A DNA stretch of 64,000 nt from Butyrivibrio sp. (lineage in GTDB: Bacteria > Bacillota > Clostridia > Lachnospirales > Lachnospiraceae), in NCBI GenBank assembly GCA_016291375.1, contig JAEEXE010000012.1, forward strand, positions 1 to 64,000. Reading direction: 5' to 3'. The position numbers and the translations under genes are program-made. The notes under the pieces are model-generated. The model was not told where the DNA came from. It searched no databases and saw nothing but the letters and a program-made list of their open reading frames with translations. Shown one piece after another: positions 34,523-43,553 of the stretch (position 1 is its first letter; each line of letters opens with the position of its first letter).

Positions 34523-35263
34523 ATGCGCAATTATTACCACACGATCTTGATCAATTTACATAGGATCATTTATTACATCTTGAAAGCCAGAATATGGGTG
34601 AGACATCCCGAAAAGCACTCCGAAGAGGACTGCTATGGGCTTGCCAGAGAAATGGTTGCTGTTATGAACAAGTCTTCCGGCTATAACACCATAGCCTACG
34701 GAGAAGAAAATCTTCCAAAGGAAGGCGGATATATGCTGTATCCGAATCATCAGGGTAAATATGATGTTCCGGGGATATTTGCAACACATGAGAAACCTGT
34801 TTCTTTTGTTATGGACAAAGAAAGGGCTAAGATTCCGCTTGTTTATGAGTTTTTACTTCTTGTTCAAGGTAAATCAATATATCTGAACAATCCAAGACAG
34901 ACCATTACAGTATTTCAGGAGATGGCAGCTGAACTGGAGAAGGGAAAAAGATATATTCTTTTCCCGGAAGGTGGTTATAAGGAAAACAACGGTAATGTTG
35001 TAGAATCCTTTAAAGCCGGTAGCTTTAAGGTGGCACAGATGGCTAAAGTTCCTATTGTACCTGTAGCGCTTATAGATTCCTATAAGGTTTATAACAGTGA
35101 TCATTATGGACCTGTCACCACATATGTTTATTATCTGGAACCTATAATGTATGATGAGTACAAGAGCATGAAGAGCAGAGAAATAGCGGCTATAGTAGAG
35201 AATAGGATCAAGGATAAGATAAAAGAACACTTAGCCGGCAGGGATGGAGGAAATGATGAGTAA
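34523..35263 (+). CDS. 1-acyl-sn-glycerol-3-phosphate acyltransferase, PlsC family
   Basis: This 246-residue protein has the acyltransferase motifs 'YPNHQGKYD' (NHxxxxD form, about residue 74), 'FPEGG' (about 153) and 'AKVPIVPVALI' (about 176). It has a basic N-terminus that may contact the membrane. It makes phosphatidic acid by acylating lysophosphatidate. The stop region overlaps the start of a small membrane gene, suggesting co-translation. Confidence 0.88.
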   Translation: MRNYYHTILINLHRIIYYILKARIWVRHPEKHSEEDCYGLAREMVAVMNKSSGYNTIAYGEENLPKEGGYMLYPNHQGKYDVPGIFATHEKPVSFVMDKERAKIPLVYEFLLLVQGKSIYLNNPRQTITVFQEMAAELEKGKRYILFPEGGYKENNGNVVESFKAGSFKVAQMAKVPIVPVALIDSYKVYNSDHYGPVTTYVYYLEPIMYDEYKSMKSREIAAIVENRIKDKIKEHLAGRDGGNDE

Positions 35264-35438
35264 GATATTGGCTGTTTTGGCAGCAGCTTTGTTTATCATT
35301 GCAGTGGTTGTTTTCACCATAGGTGAGCTTAATAAGAACAACGAAGAAGAGCCTGAAACGTATAAATGGATGCGGATTTTTGCTATTATACTTGTGGCTA
35401 TGGCGGCTGCATGTGCTTTTAAGAGCGGAGTATTTTAA
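35256..35438 (+). CDS. Small two-segment membrane protein (60 aa)
   Basis: This short protein has two membrane segments separated by an acidic hydrophilic loop ('GELNKNNEEEPETYKWMR'). ATG 35256 is preferred over ATGs at 35244 and 35253 because GGAGG lies at 35246-35250. It overlaps the plsC-like gene by eight bases, a strong sign of true translation. Function unknown. Confidence 0.6.
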   Translation: MSKILAVLAAALFIIAVVVFTIGELNKNNEEEPETYKWMRIFAIILVAMAAACAFKSGVF

Positions 35439-35463
35439 TAATAGGTATTTAATGATACATTCT

Positions 35464-35521
35464 ACGGCGCAGCGAGCCTTAACTGCAGCATATTTGCTAC
35501 AGTTAAGGCTCGCTGCGCCGT
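35464..35521. repeat. Perfect 22-bp inverted repeat between convergent genes
   Basis: The arms 35464-35485 and 35500-35521 are exact reverse complements with a 14-nt loop. The stem is GC-rich (GGCGCAGCGAGCC core) in an AT-rich region. No T-run follows on either side, so it is a REP-like hairpin or an atypical bidirectional terminator. Confidence 0.85.
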
Positions 35522-35528
35522 GTGTTAT

Positions 35529-36953
35529 TTAAAATGACATATAGTAAAATGATGCTGGATCAACTGTTTCGCCGTATACTCCAAAAACTATGGTGTATAG
35601 AAGGATTGCAAGAGTGAACACGACCCTGAATAAAGGACCCTGGATTTTTAACCAGCTATCAACCCTAAGATCATGCTTGTAGGTGATATAATCCATTCCC
35701 CCTAAGATGATCAGGCCGAAGATTAGTATCATAACTTCCTGTACACCAAGTCCAAGTGAAAAGAGTTTGTCCATATCTGACAGGATCCAGAAATCTTTTA
35801 CCGTAAACATCTGAATAATATACGAACAAGCTGTCTTGGTCGAGTCAGCCTTAAAGAAAATCCATGCAAAGTCCACAAGTACAAAGGTGACTATTGCTCT
35901 TAGAAAACGGCTGCCGAATGGAAGATTTCTTTTCCCTTTCTTCATAAGGCCTATATCTGTCAGGAGATTTTCCATCATATTGAAAAGTCCGTGAAGTGCT
36001 CCCCATACAATGAAGCTAATTCCTGAACCGTGCCAGACACCGCTTATAGCAAATGTAATAAATGTATTTAAGTACTTTCTGAATTTACCTTTTCTATTAC
36101 CGCCAAGAGGGATGTAGATATAGTCTCTTAGCCAGGAGCTTAGAGATATGTGCCATCTTCTCCAGAAATCTGTTATTGATACAGAAAGATAGGGTGCTTT
36201 GAAATTATCCATGATCCTTATATCAAACAGACCGGCAATGCCCAGTGCAATGTGAGAATAGGCCATGAAATCACAATACAGCTGCATTCCGAAGGAAACT
36301 GCTCCTATTATGAGAACAGTAGTCCCGTAGTGGTAGTATTCTGAAAAAATATGATTGGATACACTTGAGAGCCTGTCAGCTATTACAAGCTTTACAAACA
36401 TACCAAATATTATAATAATAGCGCTGTCACAGATTCTGTTTATATCAAACAGCTCTTTTCTTCCAATGGAATCCAATCTTTTGAACTGAGGAATCAGGTT
36501 GCCGCCTCTTTCAATGGGACCGGAAATAATAGTTGGAAAAAATGCAATGTAAAGGATCACGTAAAGAGGATTTTTTTCCGCTTCAATTTTTCCAAGATAA
36601 CAGTCAGCAATATAGGATATGGCTTCAAGTGCAAAGAAGGATAGTCCTAAGGGGGCCATATTTTTTAAGCTTGTGTATCTGAAGGTCAAAAGTAGTCCCA
36701 CTATGATGGCGATACTTGCTACAAGAATGATTTTTTTGACAGTTTGTGTTTTGGTGTGGTTCATCGCTGTTGTGGAAACGTATGAAATTATACCCACAGC
36801 AGGCAGAATGAAAAAAGCAGCAGTTCCGCAGATATAGTATAAGAAAAAGCTTAAGGCCAGAAGTACAATAGATCTGACTTTTTTGGGAACTATAAATTCA
36901 AGTAATAAAATTAGTAAGATTAAAGGAAACAGTAACTGGTAAGTAATGAACAT
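35529..36953 (-). CDS. MBOAT-family membrane-bound O-acyltransferase (DltB/AlgI-like)
   Basis: This 474-residue protein has about eleven hydrophobic segments and the MBOAT/AlgI signature 'DFWRRWHISLSSWLRDYIYIPLGGN' (about residues 260-284; in part) with the conserved His in 'GVWHGSGISFIVWGALHG' (about 310). It moves acyl (usually acetyl) groups across the membrane onto a cell-surface polymer. It overlaps the SGNH-type gene upstream on the same strand, which is the usual AlgI/AlgJ-like two-component layout. Confidence 0.9.
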   Translation of the reverse strand: MFITYQLLFPLILLILLLEFIVPKKVRSIVLLALSFFLYYICGTAAFFILPAVGIISYVSTTAMNHTKTQTVKKIILVASIAIIVGLLLTFRYTSLKNMAPLGLSFFALEAISYIADCYLGKIEAEKNPLYVILYIAFFPTIISGPIERGGNLIPQFKRLDSIGRKELFDINRICDSAIIIIFGMFVKLVIADRLSSVSNHIFSEYYHYGTTVLIIGAVSFGMQLYCDFMAYSHIALGIAGLFDIRIMDNFKAPYLSVSITDFWRRWHISLSSWLRDYIYIPLGGNRKGKFRKYLNTFITFAISGVWHGSGISFIVWGALHGLFNMMENLLTDIGLMKKGKRNLPFGSRFLRAIVTFVLVDFAWIFFKADSTKTACSYIIQMFTVKDFWILSDMDKLFSLGLGVQEVMILIFGLIILGGMDYITYKHDLRVDSWLKIQGPLFRVVFTLAILLYTIVFGVYGETVDPASFYYMSF

Positions 36954-38440
36954 TATTCTTCTCCTGTACAGGGATCTATGCCAATCGAGTTAATAACTAT
37001 ATCAAGGTCGCTGTCGTATATGGTAATATTGAGTCCGTTCGCATTTTGGATATAATTATCATTCCATATATATATTCCGTCATTGTTGTTTTCAGCATTC
37101 TGCTGTGATATGAATTCATCATTTGGAATGTGTCTGTTTACTGAGACAATTGCATTTCCAAATTTTTGTGAAAAAGCATATGTTGCATTATCAGCGGAAT
37201 AGAATAATACATTTCCGTGATTCAGTATTACAGTTCCGCCTTTAGCTTGGAAATCCTGAGGCACCGGAACTTTTCCGAGAACGCTTTCTATAGAACCATC
37301 CGATTCTGAGAAGTAATCACCTGAAAGAGTCATTATTACAACATAGTTACTATATTGATTTCCCAGAAGTTCTGCATAGTCAGCTGTGCTGCCTGCTTCT
37401 TCAAAACTCTTTTTTACTTGAAGAGTCTGCCAGCCTTGGAGGTCTTTGTTCCAAGTGTCATACCCCGGATCCTGTCTGTGATCTTTAAGACCATAATTAT
37501 TTAAAAGATATTTCCCAAGGTAATCAGTGATCTTCTCGCCGCCTTGTAAATTAAGATGATTGAGATCCCTTGCCTGATCTGTCTGGACATCAAATCCAAT
37601 ATCATCTACCAGATAATTGAAATCAATAAATGGAACATTATTTTCGGCAGCGATATCGGCAATGGTGTTTTGCTGAGCAAGTGTTATTTCCGGTGCAGGA
37701 TAGGGAGTGTGAAAAAGAACCAATGGAACATTTTCTTTTTGGCAAAGATCAATTATTTTATCAAGGTATTCCCTTCCTATATCGCTTATTGGTCCGCGTT
37801 CTTCCGATGTGACGATCTGAGCCTCCTGTTCAGGAACAGAATAAAGAGGTTCGGTGTCACTTACAAAATAAGGTGTGTCAGGAACAAAATCATCTTTGGT
37901 AAGGCTCTTATAACGATCGTGCATAAGAGGCCATTTATAAATGAGCTGGATACCTTCTGTCTTTAGTGGAAGATTGAAATTTTTAATCTGTTCAGATACC
38001 ATCTGTAAATAATTTGAGGAGTATCTGAATCCGGCGCCGTTTTGAATTCTTCCTTCATATTCGGTATCGGGTGATTCCATGCTATCGTCAGGTATGAGCG
38101 CGGTTTCTACCATTATTACCTTTGGTGTTTCATATTTAAGAAACTCAACAATGGAATGATAGAGTATATCAACCGGCTGTGAATTGCCTGCAATTGTGTA
38201 TGCGGCAATCCCATAGTCTCTCCATAAATTTCTTCCGACAAGGTGCCCTGCATGGCTGCTGCCTATAAAGAGAACATCGGTATTGTGGGCGTAACCTTCG
38301 TACACATCATACATTCTGGCCTCAGTGGAATGTCCTTTGACGATAAGTGCATTCATAAGACAAGTGGATATGATGATGAAAGCAATAATAAATGCAATTA
38401 ATTCAATTAGTCTTGATACAGTTTGGTTATTTCTGATCAT
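36953..38440 (-). CDS. SGNH-like extracellular partner of the MBOAT protein
   Basis: This 495-residue protein has an N-terminal membrane segment (about residues 9-30) and an extracellular SGNH-like domain: 'VLFIGSSHAGH' as block I (GSSH in place of GDS) and 'DLNHLNLQGGEKITDYLG' as the DxxH block near residue 300. The last ~170 residues ('YVVIMTLSGDYFSE...') look like a separate beta-rich domain. It probably completes acetyl transfer to an exopolysaccharide or teichoic polymer with the MBOAT protein. I cannot name the polymer. Confidence 0.72.
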   Translation of the reverse strand: MIRNNQTVSRLIELIAFIIAFIIISTCLMNALIVKGHSTEARMYDVYEGYAHNTDVLFIGSSHAGHLVGRNLWRDYGIAAYTIAGNSQPVDILYHSIVEFLKYETPKVIMVETALIPDDSMESPDTEYEGRIQNGAGFRYSSNYLQMVSEQIKNFNLPLKTEGIQLIYKWPLMHDRYKSLTKDDFVPDTPYFVSDTEPLYSVPEQEAQIVTSEERGPISDIGREYLDKIIDLCQKENVPLVLFHTPYPAPEITLAQQNTIADIAAENNVPFIDFNYLVDDIGFDVQTDQARDLNHLNLQGGEKITDYLGKYLLNNYGLKDHRQDPGYDTWNKDLQGWQTLQVKKSFEEAGSTADYAELLGNQYSNYVVIMTLSGDYFSESDGSIESVLGKVPVPQDFQAKGGTVILNHGNVLFYSADNATYAFSQKFGNAIVSVNRHIPNDEFISQQNAENNNDGIYIWNDNYIQNANGLNITIYDSDLDIVINSIGIDPCTGEE

Positions 38441-38519
38441 TTTTTACTCCGTTAAAATTAGTAATACCACATTCTATCATATTTTCCCAAGAACCTAAAA
38501 TTGAGAAGATAAATAAACG

Positions 38520-38548
38520 TTCACTTTTGACATTATGAGGTGTAAAAT
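38520..38548 (+). promoter_or_regulatory. Putative promoter of the DUF6465 gene
   Basis: TTCACT (38520-38525) and TAAAAT (38543-38548) with a 17-bp spacer, 44 bp before the start codon. Confidence 0.45.
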
Positions 38549-38591
38549 AGAACGTAATTAAGACTATTATTTTTCTTAGGGAGGGAATTCA

Positions 38592-38795
38592 ATGGCAACA
38601 GGAAAGGCTAAAATAGAGTTGCAATATGGTGGCTTATCTATCGGAGAGGATAAACTGATATCAAAAGCTAAAAAGACATATGGCAAAAAAGATATTAGTG
38701 AGCTCGATGTCTATGTTAAACCCGAAGAGGGAAAAGCGTATTATGTTGTAAATAAAGATCCCGATAAGAGTGGATCCTTTGAACTCTATGATTAA
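38592..38795 (+). CDS. DUF6465-family small protein (67 aa)
   Basis: This soluble 67-residue protein ('AKIELQYGGLSIGEDKLISKAKKTYG', 'LDVYVKPEEGKAYYVVN') matches the short DUF6465 family that I associate with Lachnospiraceae. AGGGAGGG lies 7 bp before ATG. Function unknown; it stands alone. Confidence 0.7.
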   Translation: MATGKAKIELQYGGLSIGEDKLISKAKKTYGKKDISELDVYVKPEEGKAYYVVNKDPDKSGSFELYD

Positions 38796-38998
38796 GAATT
38801 AAGAGTAGCATCAGCCGGAGAGAAGTATTTCTCTTCGGATGATTTCATATACCGTATATGTATCACTAGTCCCGCATATTATGGTATAATCGGATGACAG
38901 ATATGCGATTTGTATTGCCGCTTATATTTTCAAAAATGATGGTCCGATTATTATAGAGACTATTGAAGTATATTTGGGAAACAGAAAGAAGGACAACA

Positions 38999-40189
38999 AT
39001 GGATAAACTTGCTATTTTTGGAGGGACTCCTGTAAGAAATGAGAAGATTTATTACGGACGTCAATGGATTGATGATGATGATCTAAACGCAGTTGCTAAG
39101 GCACTTAAGGGTGACCTTATTACTTGTGGACCGTATGTTGATGCACTTGAAAAAAGAATATGTGAGGTGACCGGTGCTAAGTATGCAGTAGCAGTCAGCA
39201 ACGGAACTGCGGCACTTCATTGTGCAATGATAGCTGCCGGCGTCGGAGAAGGAGATGAAGTCATAACAACTCCGCTTACATTTGCAGCATCAGCGAATTG
39301 TGCCGTATATGTTGGGGCAAAGCCTGTATTTGCGGATATAGATCCCAGAACATACAATATCGATCCTGATAGTATTGAGAAACATATTACACCGAAGACC
39401 AAGGCTATTGTTGCGGTTGATTATACCGGACAGGCTGTTGATCATAAGAGAATACAGAAGATATGCGATGAACATGGACTTACCCTTATTATTGATGGAG
39501 CACATGCGATAGGAACCAAGTACGACGGAAAGGGAGAGGGCTCTATAGCTGATATGACTACTTTCAGTTTCCATCCTGTTAAGACTGTTACCGCAGGAGA
39601 AGGTGGAGCTATCACAACTAATGATCCGGAGTTATACAGAAAACTCCATCTGGCATCACAGCATGGAATTGTCAGAAACCCCGAAGATTTCAAATACGAA
39701 GCCGAAGGTATCTGGTACTATGAAATGCAAGAGCTTGGATTCAATTACAGAATGACAGATTTCCAGGCAGCGCTCTTGATAAGCCAGCTTAATAAGCTTG
39801 ATAAGTTTTCAAAGAGAAGAAAAGAAATAGTTAGAAAATATGATGAAGCATTTAAGGATCTTCCGGGAATAATAGTTCAAGAAGAGATTCCCGAGTCGGA
39901 TACAACCCGACATCTGTATGTTATACAGCTTGACTTTGACAAAGTTAAATGTACGAGAAGAGAGTTCTTTGATGCACTTTCAGCAGAGAATGTTCAGCCA
40001 CAGGTTCACTATGTTCCGGTTTATTGGTTCCCGTTCTATGAGAAGATGGGATATGAGAGAGGGCTGTGCCCCGTGGCGGAGAAGGTTTATAAAGGTATCA
40101 TGAGTATTCCTCTTTACCCTCTAATGACTGATAGTGATGTGGATGATGTCATTAAGGCAGTAAAGAAGGTAGTATCTTGGTATAAATAA
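38999..40189 (+). CDS. PseC-like DegT/DnrJ/EryC1/StrS sugar aminotransferase
   Basis: I choose ATG 38999 (396 residues; AGAAGGA upstream) over the in-frame ATG 38963. 'MDKLAIFGGTPVRNEKIYYGRQWIDDDD' and 'VSNGTAALHCAM', 'TTPLTFAASANCAVYVGAKPVFADID', 'IDGAHAIG' and the PLP lysine in 'FHPVKTVTAGEGGA' (about residue 190) fit PseC, the UDP-4-amino-4,6-dideoxy-N-acetyl-beta-L-altrosamine transaminase of pseudaminic-acid type pathways. The dehydratase PseB and the other genes are not nearby, so a related aminosugar is possible. Confidence 0.85.
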   Translation: MDKLAIFGGTPVRNEKIYYGRQWIDDDDLNAVAKALKGDLITCGPYVDALEKRICEVTGAKYAVAVSNGTAALHCAMIAAGVGEGDEVITTPLTFAASANCAVYVGAKPVFADIDPRTYNIDPDSIEKHITPKTKAIVAVDYTGQAVDHKRIQKICDEHGLTLIIDGAHAIGTKYDGKGEGSIADMTTFSFHPVKTVTAGEGGAITTNDPELYRKLHLASQHGIVRNPEDFKYEAEGIWYYEMQELGFNYRMTDFQAALLISQLNKLDKFSKRRKEIVRKYDEAFKDLPGIIVQEEIPESDTTRHLYVIQLDFDKVKCTRREFFDALSAENVQPQVHYVPVYWFPFYEKMGYERGLCPVAEKVYKGIMSIPLYPLMTDSDVDDVIKAVKKVVSWYK

Positions 40190-40229
40190 AGCATTATACA
40201 GACAATTTCATTATGAAGGGAGAATTATT

Positions 40230-40847
40230 ATGTACGAACAGATCAAATTACCTTATGCAACAAATGCACTGGAGCCTTATATTGATCAGCTTACAGTCGA
40301 GACTCATTACGGAAAGCACCACGTTACATATACAAAGACCTTTAATGAATTGGCGGAGAAAGCGGGACTTAGCAATCTGTCAGCAGAAGAGTTACTTGCT
40401 TCACTTGATAAAGTTTCTGATGATACCTTAAAGAAGGGACTTCGTAATCAGGGAGGCGGTTATTACAACCACAACCTTTATTTTGAAATGTTTTCTCAGA
40501 ACCCTGTTAAAGAGCCAACAGGTAAGTTGAAAGATGCTATTGATAAGACTTTTGGCAGTTTGGATGAACTTAAGGATCAGTTGTCAAAGGCAGCAGCCGG
40601 CCAATTTGGTTCGGGCTGGGCATGGCTTTCTACTGATAAGAGCGGAGCACTTTTTGTTTCAGCATCTCCCAATCAGGATAATCCTATAAGCGAAGGAACC
40701 GGAAGAATACCGATTGTTGCTCTGGATGTATGGGAACACGCTTATTATCTTAAGTACAAAAACTTAAGACCTGATTATATAAAGGCATTTTTTGAGATAC
40801 TTGATTGGTCCAAAGTATCAGCAAGATACGATCAGATAACACAATAA
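40230..40847 (+). CDS. sod: Superoxide dismutase, Fe/Mn family
   Basis: This 205-residue protein has the four expected metal ligands in context: 'THYGKHHVTYTKTFN' (His near 28), 'GGGYYNHNLYFEMF' (His near 82), and 'LDVWEHAYYLKYKNLRPDYI' (Asp and His near 170/174). The usual NAGGHWNH is written 'NQGGGYYNHN'. It detoxifies superoxide in the cytoplasm; Fe or Mn use cannot be decided. It is monocistronic, ending in a clear terminator. Confidence 0.93.
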   Translation: MYEQIKLPYATNALEPYIDQLTVETHYGKHHVTYTKTFNELAEKAGLSNLSAEELLASLDKVSDDTLKKGLRNQGGGYYNHNLYFEMFSQNPVKEPTGKLKDAIDKTFGSLDELKDQLSKAAAGQFGSGWAWLSTDKSGALFVSASPNQDNPISEGTGRIPIVALDVWEHAYYLKYKNLRPDYIKAFFEILDWSKVSARYDQITQ

Positions 40848-40855
40848 TATAAAAA

Positions 40856-40887
40856 CCATCTGCATGATTTTTGCAGATGGTTTTTTT
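40856..40887 (+). terminator. Terminator of the sod gene
   Basis: CCATCTGCA (40856-40864) pairs with TGCAGATGG (40872-40880), followed by seven T. Confidence 0.93.
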
Positions 40888-40889
40888 AG

Positions 40890-41250
40890 GGTTTAAGATC
40901 CGGTAATCATAACAAGAAGGATATAATGGGTATTCATTACAGAAATGAATAGCTATGTATTATATACGCTTTAGAATCCCGGATAAATTGCGCAACTGCG
41001 TGTACAAAATAGAGGTTTATACAGAACACAGGGAGAAGGAAAGCCATATGCTTTAAGAATCGCGCGAAAAAAAATTTACCATACTAAGAAAGCGCTTACA
41101 AGTCAAAAAAATATTTTTTTTATTATTTCCAAAAAATTATTTTCATTTTTTTACTTTCGAGTGAAATAAAATTTTAAATTGTATATTTTTGAATTTTATA
41201 CAGATAAATTGTCTTTATATTATAATGACAAAAAACTATATTATGAAAAT
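40890..41250. other. Non-coding AT-rich gap between convergent genes
   Basis: About 360 bp without a credible gene. It has a short palindrome ATTCATT-N5-AATGAAT at 40932-40950, a catabolite-response-like word at 41087-41100 and very A/T-rich runs. The apparent ORF at 41179-41460 is an antisense shadow of the CotH gene. I see no clear RNA. Confidence 0.6.
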
Positions 41251-43446
41251 TCAGTCAGTTACTCCGAGGTCATTTTTCATGTAGTTTATAATGTATTCTT
41301 TTCTCTCTTTAAAAAAGGTATCAATGACAGCTATATCTTTATCATAGTCTTCTTCAGAGTATGGAGGAGTGAAATCTTCATTAGGATCATAGCTACTTAT
41401 AATGAAATCACCACGGAACCGTTCTTGAGATTTTATGTCTGCAGCCTTACATCTGGATGAAAGCTCTGACAACTTCTTATGAACTGATTCATAATCAAAA
41501 TTCTTTTCTGCCATTTCTTCAAAAGAGTGGATAAAACGAGCTTTAAACTCTTTATTCTTTATCAAAGAAGAAAAGAGAATATCATCTGTAAGAGGGTTGA
41601 GCTCCCAATGTCCATCAATAAATGAATCCGATGAAGCGCTATTCATCTCAGTGATCATTCCGCAGGATTCATCAAGATCGTATAAAAGCCAGCGCCATTT
41701 CCCATCACCGTATTCATCGTCAGTAGGTGTTTTAACTCTCCATAGAGCCAGATTATTTGAAAAAGCATCTGCATTTCCAACGTATATTTCTGTGATATAG
41801 TAGTCTATCATGCTCTGGATATCTATTTTGCTTTCCATATATCTGTAATTTGATTCAACAGACATATCATTCGTCTTGGCAAAATCCAGAAGCGAGGTGT
41901 ATAGTTCCATATCCTTTGGATCATCGGTGTTTACTTCATTATTTTTGACGATTATTACGTTTTCTTCGTCAACACCGTAGTTTTCATGTAAGTATGAGGA
42001 CCCTATACCCTCTTGGATGAAGTACATTCCCCAATATTCACCGTTTAAGAATAAAACGCAAGGAGTTGCGCGTTGCATTCCGACGGCGCTTCCCTGTACC
42101 AGACTTTGGCAAAAGGCGTCTCTTTGCTTAGTGGCAAAAAGATCCTTGGAGCCTCCGGTTCTTAAAACTATTTTGTTGTAGCCATTGCCGTTACCGTTAA
42201 AAAAGTCATATTTGAAGTATTCATTTCCGTCGTATTCAGGTCTTGAATAGAGATTAAAGCTCTTTTGATTTTGAGCTATACTGAATCCGCCATGAATTCT
42301 GATACCGGCTTTTTGTTCAAAAACTTTTTGATGTTCAGGCGAGAAAAATTCAATATTTACAGGCCTTTCCCAGCCGCGCCCTTCTTTGGCGTAGTTGCAA
42401 TAATCATAAATATATTCAATAGGATCAAGATTCATCTTTTCCCCATATATATCCTTCACCTTTCCCTGTACATATATACCTTTTTCATAGCTAAAAAGAT
42501 CATCAGGGTCCATGGATACAGACATGATAGGAAGATCCTCATAGCCGTAGCTATCAAGCCCTATAAAGTATGTCTGGGATACAATTTCACTTTCGCCGTT
42601 TGGGGATATTGCAATGGCTTTGAGAACAGTACCCTTGTCTACGGGGAAATCAGGAATGTAAGTGTTCTCTGTTCCGATATCACCCATTGCGGACCATATA
42701 TTAGGTTCAGAGGTCCTGTTGGTTATAGTTATGGGACCATCATACTTGTATGAGTCAGCATCCGGAACAGATCCGTTTAGTGAGTAATAGATATCCCCTT
42801 TTGGGGCTTCCAAACTAACAACAATATTTCCTTCGTACCACCCTCCGGTAATCGAAAAAGTAGGGGCTTCAAGTTTTGCTTTTTTCTGGGGCACAAAGGT
42901 CTCATCCACATAGTGAGGAGTAGCTTTACTTATATTGTATCTTCCAAGATCGTCTATGCAGGATGAATAGCAGCAGTTGTCGGGAAGATCGTATGGTATG
43001 GGGAGTCTCTGAACATATTTTTTATCAGGGCTTGTAAGAATGCAGACTTCGCCCTTGGATATATTAAAAGGAATATCGTGGATATCAGAGGGAACATAGT
43101 CTTCTCTGTACAGTGATTTATCGTCAATGCAAGGACTGCACCATGCGATGATGGTCTCGCCCGGTTCTATGATCAAATCTTCAAATGTATATTTGTAGAG
43201 ATCTTTTTTGTTGTCAGTTAACCCCCAACCTGCCATATTTACCGACTTGTCAGACGAATTATATATTTCAACATAATCAGCGCCGTAATCGCCGTTATCA
43301 TCGTAGGCTGCGTTTTTGTTATTGGAACAAACCTCAGTGATACAAAGGGGCGAACTAAGAGCAATGCTCTTTCTCACTGTCAGAGAAAGGGCAAAAACCA
43401 CAAACAGCATTATTAATATGATTATTAGCGTTTTCTTTCTTGTCAT
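41251..43446 (-). CDS. CotH-kinase protein with N-terminal lamin-tail domain
   Basis: This 731-residue secreted or membrane-anchored protein starts with one membrane segment (about 7-24). Residues ~33-140 look like a lamin-tail domain ('CITEVCSNNKNAAYDDNGDYGADYVEIYNSS'). Residues ~195-300 resemble a chitobiase/FN3-type domain ('GDIYYSLNGSVPD'). The CotH part runs from about 305 to the end, with 'AGIRIHGGFS', 'QEGIGSSYLHENYG' and 'WRWLLYDLDESCGM' carrying the likely metal Asp. The domain set is typical of secreted CotH proteins in anaerobic clostridia, role unknown. Compare 23397 and 63829. Confidence 0.85.
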   Translation of the reverse strand: MTRKKTLIIILIMLFVVFALSLTVRKSIALSSPLCITEVCSNNKNAAYDDNGDYGADYVEIYNSSDKSVNMAGWGLTDNKKDLYKYTFEDLIIEPGETIIAWCSPCIDDKSLYREDYVPSDIHDIPFNISKGEVCILTSPDKKYVQRLPIPYDLPDNCCYSSCIDDLGRYNISKATPHYVDETFVPQKKAKLEAPTFSITGGWYEGNIVVSLEAPKGDIYYSLNGSVPDADSYKYDGPITITNRTSEPNIWSAMGDIGTENTYIPDFPVDKGTVLKAIAISPNGESEIVSQTYFIGLDSYGYEDLPIMSVSMDPDDLFSYEKGIYVQGKVKDIYGEKMNLDPIEYIYDYCNYAKEGRGWERPVNIEFFSPEHQKVFEQKAGIRIHGGFSIAQNQKSFNLYSRPEYDGNEYFKYDFFNGNGNGYNKIVLRTGGSKDLFATKQRDAFCQSLVQGSAVGMQRATPCVLFLNGEYWGMYFIQEGIGSSYLHENYGVDEENVIIVKNNEVNTDDPKDMELYTSLLDFAKTNDMSVESNYRYMESKIDIQSMIDYYITEIYVGNADAFSNNLALWRVKTPTDDEYGDGKWRWLLYDLDESCGMITEMNSASSDSFIDGHWELNPLTDDILFSSLIKNKEFKARFIHSFEEMAEKNFDYESVHKKLSELSSRCKAADIKSQERFRGDFIISSYDPNEDFTPPYSEEDYDKDIAVIDTFFKERKEYIINYMKNDLGVTD

Positions 43447-43553
43447 GTAAACCTCTATACATTCTAATATAGCGTAAAGAACATAATTAAGCTATAATTC
43501 GAAGAAGAATGTGTTATTAACCCTAATATCATAACATATCGGGGAAGAGATAG

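Noticed and set aside
26480-38546. Similar ~27-bp words at 26480-26506 and 38520-38546 (TTCAC-TTTGACA...GTGTAA)
   Set aside because: 22 of 27 positions agree, but a rough estimate gives several such pairs by chance in a window of this size and composition, and only one of them has a fitting -10 element.
41087-41100. Catabolite-response-like word AGAAAGCGCTTACA
   Set aside because: It lies in a gap between convergent genes with no promoter or gene start that it could control.
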